From Bugula neritina (taxonomy: Eukaryota > Bryozoa > Gymnolaemata > Cheilostomatida > Bugulidae), in contig OZ037768.1 of the NCBI GenBank assembly GCA_964035545.1, positions 12,170,741-12,234,740 on the forward strand: a stretch of DNA of 64,000 bases. Direction: 5' to 3'. Shown piece by piece: positions 9,925 through 20,700 of this stretch. The notes beneath the pieces are model-generated. The model was not told where the DNA came from, made no database searches, and worked only from the letters and a program-made list of their open reading frames with translations. Numbering within the stretch: position 1 is the first letter of the stretch; the number at the start of each line of letters is the position of its first letter. The position numbers and the translations under genes are program-made.

Positions 9925-12442
9925 TTTCTGCATCACTTGTTTGTTTTGTTTTGTTTTTATTTATTTAACACTTTAGAAAAATTTACAAGAATGAGAAGAA
10001 AATAGCAAAAAAATGTGTTTAGGCCTATGGCGCAATAGCACTGCAGCTAGTCAAGGCACCAGGCCTTTGCTGAGGAGAACTAACAGTTAGCTGTCTAAAA
10101 ATACAAAATCAAACAAGTTACATTGAGTCAAGCAAGTAAGACTTTACAGCACGCTTAAAATCACCATCTATTGCAACAGCACGAATTGACTTCAGCAGCC
10201 CATTCCACAAGGATGCGCACTGGTAACTCACTCTGCGATGTCCGGAAGCGGTTGAAGATTTGGGCAGTTTAAAATTATATTTGGAAGCTCTAGTTAAGTA
10301 ATTGTGGCAAGAATGTGAATCATTGGAGTAAAAGGTTTGATGAGCAAGTAATAATGATTTATATTTGGATTGTAATTGGACAGGAAGTATTAAGGAATGT
10401 AAAAATAATGGTTTAGTGTGTGTCAATGGAGATTTTTCATAAATTATTCTTGCTAATCGCTTTTGTAAGATTTGGTTAATATAACTTTTTGCTACGCTTC
10501 CCCATGATTCAAGACAATAGTTGATTTTGGAATTTATAAAAGAGTTATATATTATGATTAACACTTTTCTTGGTAGAAAACTTGAACATTTAAATAGCAT
10601 TCCTATCATTGGTCTCAGCTTTTTACACAATTTGTCTATATGCAAATTCCATGACGGAGATTTGTCAATTTCAACCCCTAAAAATTTGATTAAATTTATT
10701 TCTTTTAGATATGAGTCGCCAATTTTTATTGAACTTAGGTTTAGTTTGCGTTTGTTTTGAGGTGTTTGTAATACAAGATAACTTGTCTTTTCTGAGTTTA
10801 GAGTAAGTTTAATGAAGTTGCACCAATTTTTTATAAATTCTAATTCATCATTTATTGTATTAATGTGTCAATTAAAATTTTTGCTACTAAAGAATAAGTT
10901 TGTATCATCAGCGTATAGTATTGGATCGGGTAATTTAGTAACCGTTGATAGATAGATCATTTATGTAAATCAAAAATAAGGTGGGACCCAAGATAGAGCC
11001 CTGAGGCACGCCACATGTTATATCGTTTAAATTAGAAAAATGTGAGTTTATCATAGTAAGTTGCTTACGATTTGAAAGGTAGTTTGAATGAATGGTAACA
11101 CTAGTGTTTGGAAAAATTGAGACTTTTTAGTTTTATCAATTAAAATACGATGGTCAATTGTATCAAAAGCTTTACTAAAATCTAAAAATATTCCCAACAC
11201 AGAATCTCCATCATTCAACGCTTTCAGTACACTATCTGTAAATCGAGCCAGTGCATGTGAAGTACTTTTGTCTTTCCTAAAGCCATATTGTTGAGAATTT
11301 AAAATATTTTCACTTTCTAAAAAGTTTGTTAGTTGGCAATTCATAATTTTTTTCTATAATTTTGCTAAGAGCTGGAAGAATCGAAATAGGCCTATAATTG
11401 GTACAGTCAGTTGTTACACCTTTTTTGTGTAAAGGTTTTACCTTTTCAATTTTCAGAGTATCTGGAAATACACTACTTTGGAAACTTTCATTAATAATGT
11501 GAGTTAAAGGAATAGATAGTATATGTGCGCTCGTTACGATCAACTTTGCTGGCATTTGGTCAAAACCGGTAGCTTTCTTAATATCCATGGTTTTTAGCAA
11601 AGCCTCTACATATTGGCTGCAAACTGGTAAAAATTGAAAGTTATAATGTGGCTTTTTTGCTGTAATGTTAGAATTGGTTGCCTCAGCTTGGTTGTTAAAT
11701 TTTTTTGCCAAAGATGCTCCGACTGATGTGAAATATTTGTTAAAACAATTTGCTATGTCTTGATCACTTGTGAAAACAGAACCGTTGTAGCAAAGTTGAT
11801 TTGGCACTGATGAAACAATTTTGCGTTGTTTTTCCAATTGCTCATTTATCACTCTCCAACATTTTAAAGCTTCTGATGACTGAAAAATAGTCTGAAAATA
11901 CCGAGTTTTAGCTTCACGGTTCTGTTTAGATACCTGGTTTCTTAGTGTTTTAAATTTATGTTTTAGTTTAGTGTTGAAGGGAGAGTGTAAGGATTTTCTA
12001 TGAACATAATCTCTTTTATTAATTAGTTTTATAATTTCAAATGTCATTCAAGGATTTTTCGTCATTTTAATCTTATTTTCTCGTGTTTCAAAGGGAGCGT
12101 GCTTGTTACAAATATTTAAAAAATTGTTTGCAAAACTATTGTATTTACTGTGAACTTCGGGCTTACAATAAACTTCATTTTCCCAATTTATGTTACTCAG
12201 TTCTTTTAAAAAAATTTTTGTATCAAAGGTTCTATAGTTTCAACTTGTGATGTTTTCGGTAGGTTTAAAATGGCTACTATCTTTTTCAAAGCTAATAAAT
12301 GTTGGTAGGTGGTCTGCAACCTTAGTCATTATTGTTCCTGAGGTAAATACTTTGTTGTTAATGTTTATATATTGATATGGTCTATACAGGCTTTAATTCT
12401 AGCCGGTATAGTGATAACGTTTGAGAAATTTGTGCTAGCTTA
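9925..12442 (-). mobile_element. LINE-C: 5'-truncated jockey/CR1-type LINE inserted in the BEL element
   Basis: Read right to left it begins inside the endonuclease domain (ARIKACIDHI, then VADHLPTF). It continues with the pre-RT linker and RT at 11310-12047 (KATGFDQMPAKL, VKPLHKKG, NYRPISILPALSKI), motif A (FLDFSKAFDTIDH) at 11051-11344, [19 protein letters not shown] and a YADD box near 10910. The C-terminal domain is at 10118-10645 (ending in YLLDSM). Frameshifts and stops show it is dead. The 3' tail is A-rich with AAAAC units near 9940-9965. A 9-bp direct repeat (9916-9924 and 12443-12451) brackets it, the hallmark of target-primed insertion. Confidence 0.85.
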
Positions 12443-12451
12443 TCCTATTTC
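12443..12451. repeat. Target-site duplication of LINE-C (5' side)
   Basis: Second copy of TCCTATTTC; see the copy at 9916-9924. Confidence 0.6.
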
Positions 12452-12802
12452 AGTGTATCAATATCAATATTCAATATCCATATTGTCTTTGCCTTCAAGG
12501 TTTCAACGACATTCTTTAACACATAGCATGCATTTAACATGTTGTCAAGAAGAGCATAGACCAACATTTCACGTGCTGTACCTGCCGATACATAGACAGG
12601 TACAACCGTGCTGGTTAAGGTGTCGTTAACTCCAGTTGTTTGGCATCTTAGTACCTTGCTTGTACTGTGGGTTGTCAGTGACTTTTGTTTGTTAGATTGT
12701 GAGTCAGTTTTAGGAACAACAGTTTCGTTTGAGTGACCTGGACTAGGTTTTTTGTTGTACTGAATGTTAGGATAGTGGTTGGCAGTTGCAGGATTCTTTT
12801 TT
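12452..12802 (-). pseudogene. BEL/Pao aspartic-protease region remnant
   Basis: On the minus strand, following the gag zinc knuckle, the frame reads VVPVYVSAGTAREMLVYALLD and then NMLNACYVLKNVVETLK. The VYALLD strand is the place where a BEL protease carries its D-S/T-G active site; here it reads DNM, so the site is not intact. A stop follows before the LINE-C insertion. It maps in the correct order between gag and the RT remnant on the other side of LINE-C. Confidence 0.6.
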
Positions 12803-14548
12803 TCACCTTAGACACTTCAGTTTCTTGTCACAGTCCTTTGATCTGTGGCCGAGTTCCATACATTTGAAGCATAGTTGATTCTTTTGAATGAATTCTTTTT
12901 CTGGTTTGGTTTTCTCCTGGAGGTGGTAGCCATCAGCTGTGATTTGGTGTAGTGTAATGTGGCATTCCTTCTTTTGTTCAGTTGAAGTTGCATAGCTTTT
13001 CAAGGGCTTGGTTTGTGTGCTGGGTTTATGTTGTTGACTGCTTGTTTTGTCTATCACCCTGTGCTGTCGTTGACTGTGATATTGGGAGTGTCATGATGTA
13101 GGCTTTCTCATTGACAAATTATGTAAATTTTCTAAAGTTTGCGTAGGAGCCATCATTAGAGTTTGCTACAACTCTTATTCACTTGAGTTTTAGCCACTCC
13201 AGGAGTTTTTCTTCTATTTTCTCATTTTCAATGTAGTTGTTTAAGACTTGGAGGGCTTTAACAGACTGCATGGCACTCCTTAGATGGCCTAAGAAGCCTC
13301 CAAAGGCTTGAAGGCCTTGTCCATCCTTAGGTGAGATCTTCGGCCATTTGTCTAGTTTCATACTGAAAGATCTGTGTTTTGCTTATTACCATAATAACTT
13401 TTTAAGGTCGTCTTAGCTGCTAAACAGGCTTCGTTTGTGTTTGTGCTAAAGTGACCTTCAACACACATCTTTGCTTCACCTTTCAGGAACCGTTTCAGAT
13501 GTCTGAGTCTGTGGTTGCCCTCTATACATTTAGCACATAAGTAGGGTCTAGATCCACCTTCCAGTCACTGAATTCCAAAACATTGCCATCAAATATGCTT
13601 AGCTCTTCAGCCTTGTGGGAGTTGCCCAAGGCTGCTGTCAAGCTTGTTGCTTATTGTTGCACAATTGAAAGTTCTAAGTTTGCAGGCCATTTCTAACTTA
13701 CCAGGTCTAGGTTGATTAGGGTTTTTCTTTTGTGTTTGATGTCTGCTGCCATAGATTGGTTGTCTAGCCAATCCAGCTGCTTAAATATAATGTACTTCAA
13801 CTTGATTTGATTCAGTTGAATCAAGTTCATCCTCCTCGTTTAGTGAAGGGCTGTCTTCTCCGGCAGAATTAACTGCTAGTTCCATCTCAGCGAGTGGTGA
13901 ATAAACAAGATGACTCTCTTTCATTCATCATTTCTTGAAAAAGTCTTGCATGTTCTTCAATCTTTTGGTTGGTTGATGCAATCTTTTCCTGAGCTCTCTG
14001 TACCTGCAAAGTTTCTATGTTCTATGTTCCTTTCTGTGTTCCTATCGTGTCCTTTAATGATTCTGCAGTGGTTGATGATTATCAAGCATAGGTTTTGGTT
14101 TTTTCTACAGTTTTTTTTGGGTTTTGAGTCTTTTTCACATAAGGTAGCTAGTTCATTGAACATTTTATAAATCTCTTGCGTTTCAACATCAATTGAATTA
14201 CAAATTTCTTACAATTTGTCAATACAATTTTATCTAAATCTTATCTATATGTTTGAACTGATTAATAATCTGTTTGGTTATTTTAAGGTTCAATTCAGAA
14301 ATTTTACTTTCTCTGCCAATACTGGAAAGTTTTAATTGACGGCGTGTTCGTATGCTTACTGCAGGTGAACCACTAGTACCAGCAATGTTTGATTTGTTAT
14401 TGTCAAGTAAATCAGAAACTTCTTTAGTTGCACCCGAGGCTACTACCTGATTATTGCCCTTCGCAGGCTCTCCAGTTGGCACCACGTCATGCACACCAGT
14501 AGAGTCGTTGGCCTCCAGCACCACCACAGCATCTCCAGGCCCCGACAT
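12803..14548 (-). pseudogene. BEL/Pao gag remnant with CCHC zinc knuckle
   Basis: The likely start is ATG 14546-14548 (MSGPGDAVVVLE). The first block runs to 14234 and contains RTRRQLKLSSIGRE. It is followed by a broken coiled-coil segment with ELATLCEKD (13957-14163). A capsid-like region is recognisable through its stops by IFDGNVLEFSDWKVDL and by KLDKWPKISPKDGQGLQAFG (13179-13361). The nucleocapsid piece at 12803-13057 has a CCHC knuckle, CFKCMELGHRSKDC. Gag would form the particle and bind element RNA. Multiple stops and frame changes show it is inactive. Confidence 0.75.
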
Positions 14549-15515
14549 GCCACCAGAAAGACCCAAGCCGAGCGCTGGCCACGATACTACGTACGTTATG
14601 AGTCAACAATGATAGATGGTTTACAGCTAATTGTGTTCAACCAAATTAAAAAGCTAATTAACCAAAATTAAAACCTAAGATTCTAAATATTGAGACAGGT
14701 CAAAATATAAAAGCTCAATAAAGAACTAGACTAAGGGTGATCAATCTCAATACAAAATCTATCAATCTATATTCATGCACAAGTTATAAGCTGATAACCA
14801 TTGGCTATGTATTGTCAATCGAGTGTAGTGTGAATGAGTACTTAGTTTACCAGTCAATGACAAACTGATTCAATGTCTGTAAACAATTACCAAATAATAT
14901 TGTAAATGTGTTACTTATCAATCTGTTCGTTGCCTCTATTTGTTAGGTCTTGTGATTGAGTTGACTGTGGCGGTATATCCGTTGAGTTGGTTACTGGTGC
15001 AGCTCTTGGGATGCAATTCACTGTGGCTGTAAATCTTTTGAGTTGGTTACTGGTGCAGCTCTTGTGATGCAATTCACTATGGCTGGCTCTGTAATATCAC
15101 TGGCCTCACTTAGAGGAAGGTTTCACTGTAGAGTTTTTGTAGAAAAACTCTTAAAACTTCTCTTTGCTATTGTTACACTCATGGAACTGTAGGAAGTGAG
15201 GCAATTTCACTGGTTAATAGTATTGTATTGTACCATGAAACCTGTGGTCTTTAATAAACAACCCCATGATGATACTTGTATAAATGTTGATATCTAAATT
15301 AATATGATTGCTGCTACACAAGGCTTACTAAACCAAACTGACCACTATAAAAATACCATCTACCTTGCTGACTCAAAACCGGTAGCATTGGCTGATTCGA
15401 TCAAGCCATTAATCAGCCCCCCGGTCCCAGAGACGCTACAGCGTTACCCAAAACCAACCCCCTCACTGGTGACAAACATAGGGCCAAAGAGTGGAGCCAT
15501 TAGGCTGGCTTAACA
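14549..15515 (-). other. BEL 5' LTR and leader (tentative)
   Basis: On the minus strand the LINE-D ORF1 reading stops making sense at about 15515, where the sequence reads TGTTAAGCCAGCC, an LTR-like TG start. From there to the gag ATG at 14548 no coding potential is seen. A direct duplication with a 56-bp offset (14984 onward and 15040 onward, GAGTTGGTTACTGGTGCAGC) lies inside. The LTR end and primer-binding site are not identified, and no second LTR copy is present in the window. Confidence 0.4.
14984..15085. repeat. Tandem duplication, 56-bp period
   Basis: Two near-identical units begin GAGTTGGTTACTGGTGCAGC at 14984 and 15040, differing at a few positions. They lie in the presumed BEL LTR, where enhancer-like duplications are common. 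Confidence 0.75.
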
Positions 15516-16531
15516 AGCAATATCTAAGTGCAACAAATGAGTTTTCTTTGCAACGGTATTGTTTTTCAGCATCAGATTTTTTGTATTCTCTAATCTGTTC
15601 TCGTAGAGCCCATTCATGGTTTCTTACTTGACACCTGTCCAATTTACAGAAAATATTTTTCTGCTTCAAGCCTGTGTTTACTCGTTTCACAAACTCCCAC
15701 TTTTTAGTCTCATTCTCAAATATGAGCGCTGTTGGTATGGTAACTGGTGTTATCTCTTGTTCATCTTCCTCTGCTTCCAGTCTTTTCTTGCAGCCTAGCC
15801 TGAAAGCCACCAGTAAGGACATCAATTTCTTGAAACACTCTTGTTTCAAAAAGTTGTTCACTTAATTTATGACTTGAGTCCCTTCTTCGGCAATGCCATA
15901 TAAAATTGCATTCAGTTTTTTGTGATTCTGTTATATTCATTTGTTGTTGTCTCTGAATCAATTTTTCTGCATTCTCATTAAATTCAGCTGCAATTTTTAT
16001 ATGAATTTTGTTCTCTTCTAGTTGTTTAGAGTTTTCTGTCCTAATCGCTTTGAGTTCTAAGATTTGGTTATTGCTTAATTTTAGCGCAGCCGCATATGTC
16101 TGTTGCATTTTAGTTATTGATCTTTCAATCACATCTAACTTGTTCATGGTAGTCTTGTGTTAAAGACTTAGTACAGTGTCTGATGAGCTATCTTCAATAT
16201 CGATCCCATCATCAACCCGAGAGATGCACTGGTCGCAGTACCTTCGTACACCATGTTTTCCCAGTTTTTTTATGTTGTTAACATCAGTATTTTGTAGGTC
16301 TTGGCATATACTGTGATACCATATCTTACACCTATCACATCTGATTCAGTTAGTTCTATAGGTCTTAGTTTTTCCTTGACCAAAGGTTACTGTACAATCA
16401 ATCTCCTTACATTTGCCACAGAAGATCTTGTTTTTGTCCTCTTCTTCGCCAACTCGGCTACTATCACTATGAGTATGATTATTATTTATACTTTGAGAGA
16501 AAGATGATTGAGAACTTGGTAGGGGAACCAT
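15516..16531 (-). pseudogene. LINE-D ORF1 (PHD finger, then coiled coil/RRM), cut by the BEL element
   Basis: The frame starts at ATG 16529-16531. The PHD finger shows CGKC, CTVT, then a TGA at 16346-16348 exactly where the conserved Trp of this finger is expected (TGG to TGA). It continues IRCDRCKIWYHSIC and YCDQC. A TAA (16160-16162) ends this part. Twelve bases later, in the same frame, ATG 16145-16147 opens the coiled-coil part (MNKLDVIERSITKMQQ). After a frameshift the RRM-like end appears at about 15516-15861 (KKWEFVKRVNTGLKQKNIFC, HEWALREQIREYKK). It stops abruptly at the BEL LTR-like border near 15515. The layout matches LINE-A rather than LINE-B. Confidence 0.8.
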
Positions 16532-17706
16532 TTCAACTATTTAACTTTAAAACAAAAATGCCCCTAGAACACTGTTTTGAAGCAATAACTACATTGTAAT
16601 TCTATGAATTGTACAAAATAAGTTTTCTAAAGAAGTTTAAATTTTCACGGCCGCTATGTTTAACCGGAAGTCCTGATCATGGTGAAAATTATGGTCTTAA
16701 CTAAGACCCGTAAAAGTAAATCTAATACTTGTGAGTTGTGGGCCCAGGGGCAGGATTCATTATTTATAACTTGATATACGACAAGTATAACTAACCATAA
16801 TACTGATACAGTGATATTTATAAATCATAAGCCTTGTCAATTTCCCTTGAGTTGTCTATGAAAAAATGACTCTTTGATGATAATTTAATTGATAAAAAAT
16901 AATAATATTTAAAAGAAAATATCTAAGCTCAACAGCTTTTGTTGGCTATCATCAACATGTATAGCACAAAAAATTGTTAGTCCAACATTGCATACGGTGC
17001 AAAATCAAATGTTGTGATTTTTAATGTTTTCTTCTGGGGATTTGAAAGAAAGATAGTATTAATACTTTAGAAATTATCTAAATAGTTAATAAAATAAAAA
17101 ACATGTTTAGAGGAAAATTCCTAAATCAAAGCTCAAAAGGTGTGGGCAAGCTATTGCAGATCAAAAAGCAGGAGTAATGAAGTGCAGGGAATAAACAAAA
17201 AGGACTCAAACTTTCAACACCCAACAAGGCGTTGCAATTATACATGTACAAACGTATCTAGATTCTAATGTAAACTGAAATCATCTTTATTGCAAAATTA
17301 ACTATATAGAGAAAAATGTTTGAGAACGTCTACATAATTGGACCACAGTCTAGAAAATTAAAGTTGTAAACTCATTAAAACATGTTAAGCCTGTATGTCT
17401 TTCTGATCATTAACGCATTTTATTTTGTAGGCTTGACCAAAATCTCACAGAAATGTACCAAATATTGTCCAATTGTTTCAAAGCTTTAAATCTGTTGATA
17501 TAAAAATGTAAGTAAAAAATTATGTTTTGTCAATATTTTGCTACACGTGTATATTATAAATCATGTTATATCTAGGCTGCATTCAGGCGTTGAGAATGCT
17601 ATGCTGTTACCAGATGCCTAATAACTATAAAAGACTAATTGTTAATGAATCAAGCATTTTCAGAATATTTGACCTATTTATTGTAATTTTTAGAAATAAT
17701 TAAATC
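16532..17706. other. Intergenic region upstream of the DAGL gene
   Basis: No ORF or repeat structure that I can support. It should contain the LINE-D leader (right part of about 16.5-16.7 kb) and the promoter/5' UTR of the lipase gene. No clear TATA box is placed. Confidence 0.5.
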
Positions 17707-20700
17707 ATGCCAGCTCTTACAGCTTTTAAGAGGCAATGGAATATTGGCAGCGATGATTTTGTGTTCCCTGGAATCGCTATGCTAATAATACGAGGCATTT
17801 GGTAAGGTTACTAAACTTCAAGGGCTGATAGAGTGTTTAATGCAGCGTTACATATTTTGTCTACTAATGTGATGCACTTCCTTAAAGAAGTTTTTTTAGG
17901 TTTGATGAAGCTCAGCTGTTATTTTATAGATTTGATAGCAGTTACGGTTGGTTTATGAAAATTTAAGTAAACTTAGATCTGTAATGTTTTGTAAATTATT
18001 TCTAATTTTTGAAACATAAAAAGTTATCACAAATTAGTTTGAGATTTTTTAAGCTAACGTTTAATGTCTTTAGGATTTTTTAACAAAGCCTAGGAACAAA
18101 TGTAAAGAGCTAAAATTTGAGTCAAGATATAAATATCTGTCTAAACTACACAACAACATAATGTTTCTCATAGCTAAAGCATTTTGAAGAGGACTAAAGC
18201 ATTAGAACAGTTTCTCATAATATTTGAACTTAACTAAATGAGGAAGAGTGTTGGCAATCACATTAGAATACTAAGTCGAAAAAATTGCAGTGATAGTCAC
18301 GTTTTATTTCTTTGGAGCAAGTTCAAATCTCTGTTTTATGGTGCATTTGTATACTGACCTGTTATACGAAATTTGTGAAGCTAGATTTATTTTCAGCTGG
18401 AATGATTCAAGTATATATTTTAGGTTGCTTGTGCTTGTTCTTGTTTATCTTGCTCATCATCAGCATTTCAACTCTTGTAAAGATGGTCAAGTTTTGAATG
18501 CATTCTTCTTTGGAATGATTGGGTTGCTGGCTTCAAAAGTGGTTGTCAACATTTGCTTAATTTATCACAGCTCAAAGGTGAGTCTCTGTCTTGTTTTTGT
18601 TATACCAATTATTATATTTGGTAATCGGCAATATCTTGTTGATTTTTGAAATAAAGAGTCCTATCCTGTGAATTTAAACAATATTTTAGGGAAATATTGC
18701 AGAATGCAGTTTTAGAAGACATGTGGCTCAAGTGTTGTATGTGAAGCTGGCACTGTTTATGATGGAAGTTGTATGGCTGGTTATGGGTACATATTGGGCT
18801 ACATTTGAATACAAGAATTGCGACTTCATTATAGTTGGTACTGTAAGGGCAATGGTTTCACTGGCCTGGATTGGTGTGTTCGTCTTCACAATAATGTTTA
18901 GTAAGTAATATGCTTCTCTATTCCGCCATGTATATACTTGGTTAACTGTATATGCATGCTCGTCTACTCTTGTAATCTGTTAGTATTAATATTAGCTAAG
19001 CTCTTATATTTTACAAGTTGCTTATTTTGTTTGTATTTCAAACAATGTAATATAACATTATTTTATGATACCATTATATAATATTGCTGTCCTTGAAATT
19101 TTGAAAATATTTGTGCTCTTTCAACTGTTTATACCTAGTTGCTTTTCAAAAGTATTTGAAGTCTATAAGGTTTGATTAGTTTTAATTAAATTGCAACACT
19201 ATTGTGGTGACTGGTGAAACATATCATGTGTGTTTTTTATTGTGTTTACTTTGAATAGTTTTCCTGTTCAGTCCATTGGGCAACGATAGTTCGTCTGTGG
19301 ATGACGCGTCTAACATATGGAGAAGAAGATGTCGCCTCATTTGCTGTTCTTTCAGGGCTGACGACTCCCTCACATCAGATGCTTATTCTGATATTGCCAA
19401 ACTCGTGTCTGTGTACTTTCAGGTGAAACAAGTAATAGTGAAACATCTATGGCTTAGTGAATATTGGTGTTTGCCTCATCTATTTTAGGTTTAATTTTCA
19501 TTGAGAGTAAAAAGTGTATCAAAAGATGTTTTGGCTCATGGTTGCTCTTGCCATGTTTTACAAGCATCAGGAATTTTCATAATTTGGAATATAAATTATT
19601 TCACAGTTTTTTACAGCACAGCTACACTTGTAATTCTAAGGATAAGTTTTGTGCATAATTCTACACATGGGTCATTTTACTTAATTTAGTACACACTGGA
19701 TATCTTCAGTTTTTAGCTATTTTTCACAATTTAACTACTATTGGACATGGGTTTTTTGGCCAAAACTAGTAAAACACCAATAAATACACCTAAATAATCA
19801 AAGTTCTTTTTAATTTTGCTTCATTTCCCATTTTTTTCCTAATTATTCAGCTACTTTTGGTTGCGGACCATTATGGTTTTTTTGTAATGGTCCACACTCC
19901 TAATAAGCTAAATATATAAGAAAAAACATGGGAAATCAAGCAAAATTAAGGAGAACCTTAATTGTTTCGGTGTATTTATTTGTGCTTTACTAGTTTTGGG
20001 CAAAAAGCCATGCTCATTACCAGCTAAATTGTGAAAAATAGCTAAAAACTGAAGATATCCAGTGTGTACTAAATTAAGTAAAATGATCCACATTGATTCA
20101 ACTGAACCTTGTACATTAGTGCAGCTAGCTTTTACATGATTCTTATCATTTCACAGTTGAGTAAAGTATAATTTGTTAATTGCCTGTGTTGATAAGTTCA
20201 CTGATGTTGTTCTCCCATTTACTTTGTATTTTATTATGATGTTTAAATCTATTGGAATCTACCCGCTAGTTCTTCAAGGTTTCTTGACCTCATCTTCTGC
20301 TCTATTGAAATGCAGTACCATTACAGGGTTTGGATCTGGTGCCATCAGACATTGCAGCTGGATTGCTGCTAGTTGGTCGCCAACAGAAATCAAGTTATGA
20401 TAATATGGCTACATCCAGCAGTCATCAGTTGTATGGAGATAGACACAACGTACTGGGTAAGTGGAGCAGTTGAATATAAAGAAAGTATTGTTGTAGTAGT
20501 TAATATAATTTGAGAATAATAAATTGTTGGTATTTACTAGATCAGGTTGATAAATGTTTTGTTTGTGAATCTGTAAAGTAACAATGGTAATTGATCAGCA
20601 TTATTAATTTGTATTTTCTCTAAATACACTAAATGCACTGTGTCATGAAATATTTCTATTGCCAGGTATAACTGAGTCACCAGGTTCAACGCCCTTCCAG

